From NCBI GenBank assembly GCA_041920275.1, contig JAYRSE010000011.1, positions 1-46,469 on the forward strand: a DNA stretch of 46,469 nt. Direction: 5' to 3'. The stretch's first letter is position 1. Each line of letters opens with the position of its first letter. The position numbers were made by a program, and so were the translations under genes. This DNA comes from UBA12088 sp041920275. Lineage in GTDB: Bacteria; Patescibacteriota; Minisyncoccia; Phycocordibacterales; UBA12088. This document shows, piece by piece, positions 33,089 to 41,779 of the stretch. The notes beneath the pieces are model-generated. The model was not told the origin of the DNA, ran no database searches, and worked only from the letters and a program-made list of their open reading frames with translations.

Positions 33089-34120
33089 TCAAAATGCCGC
33101 GAAGATCTTTTTCTCAGTCGCCTCGATACGTACCGCGCCACCATACGGCATTGGAATTTGCGGGTTGGTATGCCCAATGTCGACGTTCAGTACTATCGGT
33201 ACGGTAGGGTTGTACTCGCGCACAATCGAAATAATAGTCTCACGCTGCTTCTCACGATAGGCACGCTTTTGGTCTACGGTGAGTTGCTTGTCAAAATTAT
33301 ACGCCTGGGGTCGGCCTACGATGATGCCACGAACACGCGTGAGTAAGTCACGCTCACCGAGCGCACGATAGATACGATGCACGTATTCGTGTGAGGGGAT
33401 TTCTTCCGATGTCTCTGTCATGAGAATGATGCTGTTAAACTCGTCAACGGATGGCATTGCAACCCCATGGCGTAGTATCTCGTCGATCGATTCAAGGCAA
33501 CCACCCCAGGTAATACCAACGGCTGTACCTGCGCCATCCCACTGCCAGCCCTCACTCGGCTCGTATGAGCGAGTCTTGTTTAGTGTTGTAGGGTCATTCC
33601 AGTCAAGTCCAATATCGTTGTATGTGTCGCTCGCTTTTAGTTCAAACTCGCCCGACTCGAACAATGCCTTGTTGAGGTGGTCGACCGTGAATGGATCCAT
33701 TTTTTGCTGCATTGCAAATTGTGTAAACAGGCACGCACCGTAGTAGCTGGGCACACCCTGAAGCCAGAGGAAGTTTTCAAAATGCGTGTTGTCACTAAAA
33801 CCAAAAAACGGTTTCGGGTTGTTTTTGAATGGCTCGGCAGGAAGATTTTTTACGTAGGTAATCTGGTCGTTCCCTCCAAGAGTCGCGATCACAGCTTTTA
33901 TATCATCATGTTCAAACGCCGCCACAAGATCAGCAGCGCGTTCCTCTTTCGAAGCCCCAATCTTTCTTGTTGTGGGAAACTCCACCGGCTCAAGGCCAAA
34001 AACAGTACGGATCCGTTCAAGACCAAGTTCATACACATGTGGCCACTTACCGGGAGCCGCAAACGAGGGTGAAAGAACGGCCACTTTGTCTCCTTTTGAC
34101 AATTTTGGGAGTGTTTTCAT
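33089..34120 (-). CDS. S66-family peptidase (LD-carboxypeptidase / MccF-like)
   Basis: 343 residues. Marks of S66: N-terminal KGDKVAVLSPS, the GGNDQ segment, nucleophile Ser in FFGFSDNTHFENFLWLQG (about residues 104-121), the catalytic Glu in GGCLESI, and the catalytic His in DIGHTNPQIPMPYGG near the C-terminus. Classical members trim L,D-peptide bonds in cell-wall recycling. The MccF branch cleaves microcin C-type aminoacyl nucleotides to give immunity. The long YYGACLFTQFAMQ loop and 343-residue size lean toward the MccF side, but this is not decisive. Less GC-rich codon use than genes to its left. Confidence 0.88.
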   Translation of the reverse strand: MKTLPKLSKGDKVAVLSPSFAAPGKWPHVYELGLERIRTVFGLEPVEFPTTRKIGASKEERAADLVAAFEHDDIKAVIATLGGNDQITYVKNLPAEPFKNNPKPFFGFSDNTHFENFLWLQGVPSYYGACLFTQFAMQQKMDPFTVDHLNKALFESGEFELKASDTYNDIGLDWNDPTTLNKTRSYEPSEGWQWDGAGTAVGITWGGCLESIDEILRHGVAMPSVDEFNSIILMTETSEEIPSHEYVHRIYRALGERDLLTRVRGIIVGRPQAYNFDKQLTVDQKRAYREKQRETIISIVREYNPTVPIVLNVDIGHTNPQIPMPYGGAVRIEATEKKIFAAF

Positions 34121-34523
34121 GAGTTAAAGTATAACCAAAAATATCCAGTCCAGCTATAGAGTAAACCGGCCCTCGCACCCGCCTTACAGGCGAAGTACAC
34201 CTTGTGGACCTTTTCTGCGTGCTACGCACTTGAAAACGTCTCACAATGTCTTGCGCAATGGGTCCCATCCCATTGCTCACCCCTCCACGTTTTCATCTCG
34301 GATGCAGTGGCTTCGTTTTCTCGGGGCAGGTGCCTTCGTTCGGGTCGGCGCTCATCCTTCAGCCAGATCGCTCGTCGCTCTAGCCCCTCGGCGGATGCCG
34401 GAAGGTGGTTACTCCAAAAAGAATATGGAGTGCTTGCCCCCACCCACCCAGCGCGCACGAAATATCTAAATTGGGACCAGAGGATAATTTAGCTCCCAGG
34501 CGAACGTTTGGTAAAATAGGAAA
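34121..34523. other. Intergenic 403 bp with nested inverted repeats, no gene
   Basis: The divergent gap between the S66 gene and radC. Longer open frames here have no family features and no ribosome-binding sites. The clear structure is a nested hairpin at 34231-34295. A possible radC promoter lies near the right end (TAAAAT before the ATG at 34524). Confidence 0.5.
34231..34295. repeat. Nested inverted repeat
   Basis: Outer pair TGAAAACGT (34231-34239) with ACGTTTTCA (34287-34295). Inner pair GCAATGGG (34255-34262) with CCCATTGC (34269-34276). Makes a long two-tier hairpin. Confidence 0.65.
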
Positions 34524-35189
34524 ATGAAAATCAAAGATCTTCAAAAACAGGATATGCCGCGAGAGAAGCTTGCAAAGTACGGGCCGGACAAGCTCAAGGA
34601 CGAAGAACTGCTAGCGATCATTCTTGGTTCGGGTACCAAGGGTATGAATGTGCTTTCACTCTCGCGAGCGATACTCAAACGAGTTTCTGGTCTCGGTGGT
34701 GCACAGGCGACACTCGATGATCTAAAAAGTATTCGTGGCCTCGGGGCAGTGAAGCGGCTACAAATAATTGCACTCATTGCGCTTGCTAAGCGGCTACAAG
34801 CAAAAGACGGAGTAGAGATACTTTCGACAAAAGATGTATGGAATATGTGCAACGATTTTTATGCCTCGGCAAAAGAACACCTCGTTGTATTTTACTTGGA
34901 CACACAGTCACGGCTCATTGAACGCAAGATCATTTCGGTTGGTACTTTGGATGCAAACATCGTCCATCCACGAGAAGTATACGAACCAGCACTGACACTT
35001 CACGCAGCGTCGGTGATCGTGGCACACAACCATCCATCAGGAGACACAAAACCGTCTCCGACAGACATTATGCTCACCAAAAAACTTGCAGATGCGGCTC
35101 AACTACTCGGTATTTCACTCGAAGATCATGTGATTGTGTCGAAAAAGGAGCATACCAGCATGAGACAGAAAGGTTTAATATGGTGTTGA
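34524..35189 (+). CDS. radC: RadC-family JAMM-domain protein
   Basis: 221 residues. N-terminal helix-hairpin-helix region (LSRAILKRVSGLGGAQATLD, then IRGLGAVKRLQ), then the MPN/JAB domain with conserved E, and the metal motif AHNHPSGDTKPSPTD (about 170-184, HxHPSGD...D). RadC proteins are frequent next to mobile and defence genes. The originally proposed repair role is not supported, and a metalloprotease or deubiquitinase-like fold is known only by structure. Ends with the TGA just before the fic promoter at 35186. Confidence 0.95.
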   Translation: MKIKDLQKQDMPREKLAKYGPDKLKDEELLAIILGSGTKGMNVLSLSRAILKRVSGLGGAQATLDDLKSIRGLGAVKRLQIIALIALAKRLQAKDGVEILSTKDVWNMCNDFYASAKEHLVVFYLDTQSRLIERKIISVGTLDANIVHPREVYEPALTLHAASVIVAHNHPSGDTKPSPTDIMLTKKLADAAQLLGISLEDHVIVSKKEHTSMRQKGLIWC

Positions 35190-35214
35190 CAAATTCAGAC
35201 ATATAGAATATACT
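35186..35214 (+). promoter_or_regulatory. fic-hsdM promoter
   Basis: TTGACA at 35186-35191, a 17-nt spacer and TATACT at 35209-35214. Near-consensus and the strongest promoter in the right half, overlapping two operator half-sites. Confidence 0.8.
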
Positions 35215-35241
35215 CTGAATACATATTTTTTAGTTCAGAGT
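35193..35241 (+). promoter_or_regulatory. Three phased operator half-sites at the fic promoter
   Basis: TTCAGA (35194-35199), TCTGAA (35214-35219) and TTCAGA (35234-35239) are spaced exactly 20 nt apart with alternating orientation. The outer two flank the middle one to form two inverted repeats: ATTCAGA/TCTGAAT, and ACTCTGAA/TTCAGAGT. They cover the spacer, the -10 box edge and the bases just before the fic ATG at 35243, a classical repressor layout. Confidence 0.7.
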
Positions 35242-35242
35242 T

Positions 35243-36388
35243 ATGTCAGCACAAAAAAAGCAATGGATAGCAGGAACACACAAAAAGCAGTATGAGTATA
35301 CAAGCTTTTTACCTACGCCAGTAAACGTCTCATATCAATGGACTGACCCGCGCATTGACGTATTGCTTGGCGAAGCAATGCGTTACCTTGGAGAACTCAA
35401 CGCATACTCAACCCTCGTACCTGATGTGGACTTTTTCATACAGATGCACGTCGTTAAGGAAGCAACGGTTTCAAGTCGAATCGAAGGCACAAAAACAAAT
35501 ATCGACGAAGTGTTGCTCTCAAAAGAAGAGATTGACCCTGAAGAACGCGACGACTGGAACGAAGTACAAAACTACATCCAAGCTATCAATCACTCCGTTG
35601 CGACACTTGATACGATACCGCTGTCAATGCGACTCGTGAAAGAGGCACACGGCATTCTTCTCTCCGGCGTCCGTGGGTATAGCAAGCTCCCAGGAGAAGT
35701 GCGTACAAGTCAAAACTGGATCGGTGGTGCGACAATCACCGATGCGACATTTGTACCGCCACACCAAGAAGATGTTCCCGAACTGCTCTCTGACTTGGAA
35801 AAGTTTTGGCACAACAAGTCACTCAATGTACCAGACCTCATCAAGGTGGCCATCTCTCACTATCAGTTTGAAACGATCCACCCATTTCTCGATGGTAACG
35901 GGCGTATTGGACGACTTCTCATCACACTTCAACTTGTCGATATGGGCATACTTCAAAAACCCACACTCTACATCTCTGACTTCTTCGAAAAACACCGCTC
36001 CAAGTATTACGACGCGCTTTCACGTGTGCGTGAGTCCAATGATCTGGAGCAGTGGATCCGTTTCTTCCTCACGGGCGTTGTTACCACAGCAAAAGACGGA
36101 AAGGAAACCTTTGAAAAGATCATCGAGCTACGCAAGAAATACGAGTCACTTATTGAGAGTGGTATGGGTACGCGCCGTCACAAGGACGCCAAGAAACTGC
36201 TTGAAAAACTCTTCGCAAAGCCGGTCGTTACTGTGCGTGATATGGAAAAAATGATGAACATGTCGTTTCAAACAGCGAGCATCTTTGCGAAAGAGTTTGA
36301 GAAGATCGGTATTTTTGACGAAATGACGGGCTTTTCAAAGAACCGTATTTTTTACCTGCGTGAGTATTTAGAACTATTTAAGAAATAA
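35243..36388 (+). CDS. fic: Fic-family AMP transferase with C-terminal winged helix
   Basis: 381 residues. The Fic motif HPFLDGNGRIGRLL begins at about residue 213, intact with His, Asp/Asn and Arg. The inhibitory motif SSRIEG (S77-G82) is N-terminal, which makes it a class II, self-inhibited Fic enzyme. The last ~80 residues (VTVRDMEKMMNMSFQTASIF, then AKEFEKIGIFDEMTG) look like a winged helix-turn-helix, so it could bind the operator at its own promoter. Fic proteins AMPylate proteins such as gyrase; the target here is unknown. Its stop is 5 nt from hsdM, so they are in one operon. Confidence 0.95.
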   Translation: MSAQKKQWIAGTHKKQYEYTSFLPTPVNVSYQWTDPRIDVLLGEAMRYLGELNAYSTLVPDVDFFIQMHVVKEATVSSRIEGTKTNIDEVLLSKEEIDPEERDDWNEVQNYIQAINHSVATLDTIPLSMRLVKEAHGILLSGVRGYSKLPGEVRTSQNWIGGATITDATFVPPHQEDVPELLSDLEKFWHNKSLNVPDLIKVAISHYQFETIHPFLDGNGRIGRLLITLQLVDMGILQKPTLYISDFFEKHRSKYYDALSRVRESNDLEQWIRFFLTGVVTTAKDGKETFEKIIELRKKYESLIESGMGTRRHKDAKKLLEKLFAKPVVTVRDMEKMMNMSFQTASIFAKEFEKIGIFDEMTGFSKNRIFYLREYLELFKK

Positions 36389-36393
36389 CAACC

Positions 36394-38382
36394 ATGGAAA
36401 ACTTTAGTCAAAAAGCAGCAATGATCTGGAATGTCGCGGATATCCTTCGCGGTGGCTGGAAGCAACACGAGTATCAAGACGTGATCTTGCCGCTCGTGGT
36501 TTTGAAGCGTCTCGATTCAATCCTTGCTGACACTAAAGCGAAAGTACTCGACAGCCACAACCAGTACCATGGCAAGCTCAAAGATCTCGACCAGATACTC
36601 AAGCACGCCTCTGGTGTCGCGTTCTACAACACCTCACCGTACGACTTTAAAAAGCTCTTGGAAGACCCGCATGGTATTGCGAAAAACTTCAAGCACTACC
36701 TCAACGGCTATAGTGAGAATATCCAAGACATCATCGAGAAATTTGACTTCAAGAAGCAGCTCGATCGGCTCGAAGGCGGTGGGCTCTTGTTCCTCGTGCT
36801 CCAAGAGATCAACAAGGTGAACCTCCACCCAAACGAGGTCGATAACCACACGATGGGCGTTATCTTTGAGCACCTCCTGCAAAAGTTTTCGGAAATGTCG
36901 AACGAAACCGCCGGAGAGCACTTCACTCCACGCGATGTGATCGTGCTTATGGTTGATATACTTCTCACCCCCGACGAAGCACTCCTCAAAAAGCCGCACC
37001 GAATCTTCAAAGTATACGATCCGGCTTGTGGTACGGGCGGGATGCTCACGGTCGCTAAAGACCACATCCGCAAAGAGATCAATCCAAAAGCAGATGTATA
37101 CCTCTACGGCCAAGAGCTCAACTCGGTCACGTACGCGATGGCGAAGTCTGACATGCTGATTAAGGGCGAGAACCCCGACTATATTCGAGGCGGAGAAAAG
37201 AACCATGCGCAAGCGAGCACACTTTCGAACGACCAGTTCTACGGTGAGGTCTTTGACTACGGCCTCTCGAATCCGCCCTACGGCGTGGATTGGAAGAAAG
37301 ACAAAGAAGCGGTCGAGCGTGAAGCGCGGCGCGGGTACGCGGGGAGGTTTGGCGCGGGTACACCGCGCATCTCCGATGGACAGCTTCTATTCCTGCAACA
37401 CCTCGTCTCCAAAATGAAGCCGATCAAAGACGGCGGTTCGCGTATCGGTATCGTTCACAATGGCTCACCGCTCTTTACGGGCGATGCGGGCAGTGGCGAG
37501 AGCGAGATCCGTCGCTGGCTCTTGGAAAAAGATTTGCTTGAAACGATCGTCGCACTACCTGACCAGCTTTTCTACAACACGGGCATCAATACATACTTGT
37601 GGTTTCTCTCAAATCGTAAGAGCGAAGAGCGCAAGGGTAAAGTACAGCTCATCGACGCACGCACGTTCTTCACAAAGCGCCGCAAGAGCTTGGGCAACAA
37701 ACGCAACGACATAGACGAAAAGGCACGAGAGCGTGTACATGAGCTCTACGAAGCGTTTGAAGAAGGAGAGTACAGCAAGATATTCAACACCACTGATTTC
37801 GGCTACCGGCAGATCACCATCGAGCGACCCCTCCGTCTCGATTTTCAAGTGAGTGACGAACGACTCGAAAAACTCAAGACCGAAAAGGCGTTTGAAAAGC
37901 TAAAAGTTGCCGAACAAACCGCACTCCTTGAGTACCTCAAAGCATTTCCACACCAAGAGCTTTATACCAATCGCGAGCAGTTCCTCGAAGTATTTGAGCC
38001 GTACCTGAAGCCAAAGAAGCTTGGCGCGCCACTCAAAAAGGCAGTGCTTAACGCACTCTCAGAGCGAAGCGACTCGGCAGACATCTGCACAGACACGCAA
38101 GGAAACCCAGAACCGGACAGTGACTTGCGCGACCACGAGAACGTGCCACTTGGTGAGGATATAAATGCGTACTTCGAGCGCGAGGTCGAGCCGTATGTGG
38201 CCGACGCATGGATCAACGAATCGGTTCGTGACCACAAGGACAACGAAGTCGGCAAAGTCGGCTACGAGATACCGTTCACGCGCTACTTCTACAAATACGA
38301 ACCGCCGCGTGAGCTTGAAGTAATCGAGCAGGATATTGAAGGAGTAGAAAACGAGCTCCTGGAGCTTTTGAAGAAATTGTAA
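36394..38382 (+). CDS. hsdM: Type I restriction-modification DNA methyltransferase subunit
   Basis: 662 residues. N-terminal HsdM helical domain (NVADILRGGWKQHEYQDVILPLVVLKRLD), TPRDVIVLMVDILL, SAM motif I DPACGTGGML (about 209) and catalytic motif IV NPPYGVDW (about 293), so an N6-adenine methyltransferase. The target-recognition partner is HsdS downstream. The insert after motif IV and a C-terminal ~150 residues (EDINAYFEREVEPYVADAW) are typical of the larger HsdM branch. Translation probably couples with fic (5 nt gap) and with the NYN gene, whose ATG is 2 nt after this stop. Confidence 0.97.
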   Translation: MENFSQKAAMIWNVADILRGGWKQHEYQDVILPLVVLKRLDSILADTKAKVLDSHNQYHGKLKDLDQILKHASGVAFYNTSPYDFKKLLEDPHGIAKNFKHYLNGYSENIQDIIEKFDFKKQLDRLEGGGLLFLVLQEINKVNLHPNEVDNHTMGVIFEHLLQKFSEMSNETAGEHFTPRDVIVLMVDILLTPDEALLKKPHRIFKVYDPACGTGGMLTVAKDHIRKEINPKADVYLYGQELNSVTYAMAKSDMLIKGENPDYIRGGEKNHAQASTLSNDQFYGEVFDYGLSNPPYGVDWKKDKEAVEREARRGYAGRFGAGTPRISDGQLLFLQHLVSKMKPIKDGGSRIGIVHNGSPLFTGDAGSGESEIRRWLLEKDLLETIVALPDQLFYNTGINTYLWFLSNRKSEERKGKVQLIDARTFFTKRRKSLGNKRNDIDEKARERVHELYEAFEEGEYSKIFNTTDFGYRQITIERPLRLDFQVSDERLEKLKTEKAFEKLKVAEQTALLEYLKAFPHQELYTNREQFLEVFEPYLKPKKLGAPLKKAVLNALSERSDSADICTDTQGNPEPDSDLRDHENVPLGEDINAYFEREVEPYVADAWINESVRDHKDNEVGKVGYEIPFTRYFYKYEPPRELEVIEQDIEGVENELLELLKKL

Positions 38383-38383
38383 T

Positions 38384-39049
38384 ATGGACTTGGAAACATT
38401 CAAAAAACAATTTATTCGCGAAGAGCTTGGTATCGGTGAGGAGTATGGCAAGATATTTACATTCATTGATTTTGGTAATGTAAACAATTGGTTTGCGGCA
38501 GATACTCAGGACTGGGAGAACAAGCCACTCAAAGAGCATGAACATATTGATATCGATGTGCACAAACTGAAACAGTTTTCGGATATGTTTTCCGTGCGTA
38601 CACGAGCGTACTACGGACACGATCCGCACAATAGCGGTTCACAGAAGTTTACCTATGTGATGCGCAAGGCATTTGGCAAGCGTGAATTTGTTACAAAACG
38701 TCTGCAACGCATCAAGCACTACATAGGAGATGGTGAGAAACAAGAATCACTCTTTGTGCGCTATGACAAAGATGGGCAACAGTATATAGAAGTACGAAAG
38801 AGTAACTTTGATGTCGAGATTGCGGTCGATGCAACAAAGATGCTCCCACACTATGATACCTGCTGCCTGTTCTCGGGAGATGCAGATTTCGCGTATCTCA
38901 ATCAGTATCTGCGTAGCAAAGAGAAGAAAGTGATTCTGGTGAAGGCGGGGTATATTACCGAAGAACTCCGCGACTCAGCTGATCTGGTACTCAACGCACA
39001 GCGGGTCAAGAAATATATAGCTCAGAAGGTGGAAAAGACAAGGACCTGA
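38384..39049 (+). CDS. NYN-domain (PIN-like) putative ribonuclease inside the RM operon
   Basis: 221 residues. NYN/LabA-DUF88 motifs: FTFIDFGNVNNWF (about 25-37, acidic metal site), RAYYGHDPHN, SNFDVEIAVDATKM (about 141-154), CLFSGDADFAYL (about 161-172) and VILVKAGY. All four acidic positions of the PIN-like fold seem present, so a metal-dependent RNase is likely. Its ATG lies 2 nt after the hsdM stop, showing translational coupling. NYN proteins are not standard type I RM parts. A hairpin terminator spans the stop. Confidence 0.88.
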   Translation: MDLETFKKQFIREELGIGEEYGKIFTFIDFGNVNNWFAADTQDWENKPLKEHEHIDIDVHKLKQFSDMFSVRTRAYYGHDPHNSGSQKFTYVMRKAFGKREFVTKRLQRIKHYIGDGEKQESLFVRYDKDGQQYIEVRKSNFDVEIAVDATKMLPHYDTCCLFSGDADFAYLNQYLRSKEKKVILVKAGYITEELRDSADLVLNAQRVKKYIAQKVEKTRT

Positions 39050-39066
39050 CGAGGTCAGGTCCTTGT
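39038..39066 (+). terminator. Hairpin at the end of the NYN gene
   Basis: A 13-bp perfect stem ACAAGGACCTGAC / GTCAGGTCCTTGT spans the NYN stop codon. No T-tract follows (GGATTG), so it may attenuate rather than end the operon. Confidence 0.6.
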
Positions 39067-39157
39067 GGATTGTGATCCCGAATACCTCGGGCAGGTACCT
39101 ACAGTATAGAAAAAATAGCACAAAAGTCAATCACATTGTGGATAATCAAAATCAAGT

Positions 39158-39640
39158 ATGAAAATCAATCTAACCAAAAAGCAGTACGATACATTTATCG
39201 ACGTGCTACAGATAGCCGGTACGGTATACGGCGTTATGGGAGATATGGTGGATGAGAAGTACAAAAAGACTTCCCAAGATATCGACGAACTTGAAGATCA
39301 TGTCTTGTCTATCGCGAAGGATATGGGTAGAGAGCAGATCGTTGAATTGTTTCAGGGCAAGCGATCAGTAGATTTTGAGTACGCAGAACGTGTAATAGAC
39401 GACCTCAATGAATACGAAGAGTTTTCGATGTGGGATGAATTGCCACGCAAACTTGCCGGACGTGATCTCTTTGAAACCTACGGAGAAGAAAAGTTGAAAG
39501 CAATGGATGAGCAAGAGTACTGGCGTGTGTTTGGTGAGCGAGAGTCGTACTACCACAAAGAGTTTGAAGCGCACGGCATAGACCGCTTGCGTGTGGTTGA
39601 CATGAAATTGAAGACCGAGAAGGAGGACAAGAAGAAATAG
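39158..39640 (+). CDS. Conserved-looking hypothetical acidic protein in the RM locus
   Basis: 160 residues, acidic and helical, starting MKINLTKKQYDTFIDVLQIA, with YEEFSMWDELPRKLAGRDL and a charged C-terminus (KTEKEDKKK). No catalytic motif visible. The pattern MKINLTKKQY...FWDEL...LA.RD recalls small uncharacterised proteins seen elsewhere in bacteria, from memory only. The hsdS ATG is one base after this stop, so the two are coupled and the product may serve the RM complex. Confidence 0.7.
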   Translation: MKINLTKKQYDTFIDVLQIAGTVYGVMGDMVDEKYKKTSQDIDELEDHVLSIAKDMGREQIVELFQGKRSVDFEYAERVIDDLNEYEEFSMWDELPRKLAGRDLFETYGEEKLKAMDEQEYWRVFGERESYYHKEFEAHGIDRLRVVDMKLKTEKEDKKK

Positions 39641-39641
39641 T

Positions 39642-40991
39642 ATGACATCACTCAAACTGACAAAAAAATACGATCGTTACCCCAAATACAAAGACTCGGA
39701 TGTGGAATGGGTTGGTGAGATACCGGAGGGTTGGGATGTGCAGCGTCTCAAGCAAGCCATAGCAAGGCAATATCCTGGTATTTGGGGTGATGAGGCAAAG
39801 GGAGATGAGAACGATATCAAGTGTCTCCGCGTTGCTGACTTTGACTTTGATCATAGAAGTTTTGGTACTGTTGAAACCGTACGAAATATACAGCCACACG
39901 AGCGAGCACGAAAGATACTCCGCAATCCCTCACTACTCATTGAAAAGTCTGGAGGAGGTGAGAAACAGCCAGTTGGACGAGCAGTGATGTTTGACACTGA
40001 CGACGAGATGGTCTGTGCAAACTTTATCGATGTGCTAAACCTGAAACCAGATTTTGATATCAACTTTGTCGCTTACCAGCTATTTGCTGCATATAAGGGT
40101 GGCTTAAATAAAAAGGCGATAAAGCAGAACACGGGTATACAGAATTTAGATACAAAGCAGTATTTCTCTGAGTTTTTTCCGTTCCCATCATCTGAGCAGC
40201 AAAAGAGAATCGCCGCATACCTCGACGAAAAGACGGCGCTAATCGACGCGATCATCGAGAAGAAAAAGAAGCAGATCGAGCTCCTGCGCGAAAAGCGCGC
40301 CGCCATCATCAACCGCGCGGTGACCAAAGGTCTCGACCCCAAAGCAAAACTCGTCGACTCCGGTATCGAGTGGATCGGCAAGATTCCGGAATGGTGGGAG
40401 GTGAAGAAGTTGAAATATGTTGCTAAGGTTGAAGGAGGTTACGCCTTTAGCTCTGACTCATATGCAGATAATAGCTCATCAGGGGTATTGTTGATTCGCA
40501 TTACTGAGGTGAAAGACCAAATTGCACAAGAGGGGCGAAGATATGTGCCGTCCGAAATGTGGGATATTCTCAAACCGTTTCGAGTGCAACAGGGGGACAT
40601 CCTGGTTACTCTCACAGGGTACGTTGGAGAAACATCAGTGTTTCCGTTAAATGAGAAAGCACTTCTGAATCAACGTGCTGGAAAAATTCAACCATTCCAA
40701 GACATATATTCCAAGTTCTTGTATTACTGCACCAAACCAGCCGCTTTCAGAACATTTCTATCGTTGCATTCAAAAAGTTCCGCACAGGAAAACGTGAGCA
40801 ATTCGGATGTCGGTGAGTTTGTGTTGCCGTTTCCATCAAGGCAAGACCAGCAAGCTATTGCTGAGTATTTAGACGGGCAGTGTGAGACGTACCGACAGGC
40901 ACAGGATATGCTCGAAAAATCAATCACCCTATTACAAGAATTCAAATCCGCCCTCATCTCACATGTGGTGACGGGGAAGGTAAGGGTATGA
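39642..40991 (+). CDS. hsdS: Type I RM specificity subunit
   Basis: 449 residues with the usual two-half design. First target-recognition domain begins SDVEWVGEIPEGWDVQRLKQ. The central conserved helix is QKRIAAYLDEKTALIDAII followed by EKKKKQIELLREKRAAII, and the second target domain begins SGIEWIGKIPEWWEVKKLKY. A C-terminal helix contains QQAIAEYLDGQCETYRQAQ and ALISHVVTGKVRV. Target domains determine a split recognition site that cannot be read from sequence. Starts 1 nt after the hypothetical and overlaps the DUF3800 gene by 4 nt (ATGA). Confidence 0.95.
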   Translation: MTSLKLTKKYDRYPKYKDSDVEWVGEIPEGWDVQRLKQAIARQYPGIWGDEAKGDENDIKCLRVADFDFDHRSFGTVETVRNIQPHERARKILRNPSLLIEKSGGGEKQPVGRAVMFDTDDEMVCANFIDVLNLKPDFDINFVAYQLFAAYKGGLNKKAIKQNTGIQNLDTKQYFSEFFPFPSSEQQKRIAAYLDEKTALIDAIIEKKKKQIELLREKRAAIINRAVTKGLDPKAKLVDSGIEWIGKIPEWWEVKKLKYVAKVEGGYAFSSDSYADNSSSGVLLIRITEVKDQIAQEGRRYVPSEMWDILKPFRVQQGDILVTLTGYVGETSVFPLNEKALLNQRAGKIQPFQDIYSKFLYYCTKPAAFRTFLSLHSKSSAQENVSNSDVGEFVLPFPSRQDQQAIAEYLDGQCETYRQAQDMLEKSITLLQEFKSALISHVVTGKVRV

Positions 40992-41713
40992 ACGACGAAA
41001 CTGAACAAAGGAAAACACTCTATGTTTTCATCGACGAGTCAGGGAATTTTGACTTTAGTCCCAAGGGTTCCAAATATTTTATCCTAACCGGTTTTGTCAC
41101 GTTTGATCCGGTGGTACGACGTGAACAGTTGATTAAACTTCGCTACTCTATATTGACTGACGGCTACAATCACGAATACTTTCATGCCACCGAGGACAAA
41201 CAGTTTATACGGGATCAGGTGTTCGCACTTCTCGAGAATTTGGGCAGTACGTACGAAGTGCACACGGTTGTTGCGCAAAAGAATAAAACACACCCGTCTC
41301 TATACACAGAGACCTATATTAAGAAAGGGAAAACCATCACACTCAATACCGGCATGGGTCTGTATCAAACAGTGTGCGGGTGTTTGCTTCAATACATATT
41401 TCGAGGTAAGGGAGGAAGAGTCGATAACATTGTGGTGGTGCTGGGGTCGCTGTACCAAGGAGACAAGAAACACGCTATTTTGAAAACACTCAAACGGTAT
41501 CCCAAACAGCATTTCACTGGTGTACCGTTTGAGATATATTCGCACCAGACATGCGTTGATCTTAATTGCCAACTCGCAGATTATTGCTGTTGGGCTATGT
41601 CAGCAAAATACGAGCGAGGAGAGGAACGACCGTACCAGGTTATTGAGCCGCAAATCGAAAGCGTCTTTGATATTTTTAGAAACGGGGGGACCACGCACTA
41701 TGAGTACAGGTAG
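40988..41713 (+). CDS. DUF3800 protein
   Basis: 241 residues. DUF3800 marks: LYVFIDESGNFDF (start; acidic metal-like site), YFILTGFVTFD, IVVVLGSLYQGDKK, and the C-terminal CVDLNCQLADYCCWAM (D-x-x-x-QxADY). The family has an RNase H-like fold suspected to be a nuclease and is often found with type I RM and other defence genes. The ATGA overlap with hsdS indicates translational coupling. The fold comment is from general knowledge of the family. Confidence 0.88.
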   Translation: MNDETEQRKTLYVFIDESGNFDFSPKGSKYFILTGFVTFDPVVRREQLIKLRYSILTDGYNHEYFHATEDKQFIRDQVFALLENLGSTYEVHTVVAQKNKTHPSLYTETYIKKGKTITLNTGMGLYQTVCGCLLQYIFRGKGGRVDNIVVVLGSLYQGDKKHAILKTLKRYPKQHFTGVPFEIYSHQTCVDLNCQLADYCCWAMSAKYERGEERPYQVIEPQIESVFDIFRNGGTTHYEYR

Positions 41714-41725
41714 ATACAAAAACGA

Positions 41726-41779
41726 CCAACCCCCCTATCCCTTGCGGGAAGAGCCCGGGGGCTCTTGTTGGGGGGTTGG
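41726..41779 (+). terminator. Compound hairpin after DUF3800
   Basis: Outer 10-bp stem CCAACCCCCC (41726-41735) with GGGGGGTTGG (41770-41779). Inner hairpin AGAGCCC / GGGCTCT inside it. Followed by AACCTTTAAAT. It probably ends the fic-to-DUF3800 transcript before hsdR. Confidence 0.7.

Noticed and set aside
34202..34492. Open frames of 78-96 codons before radC
   Set aside because: They lie across the nested hairpin and show Arg/Ser/Cys-rich shadow-like composition without known motifs.
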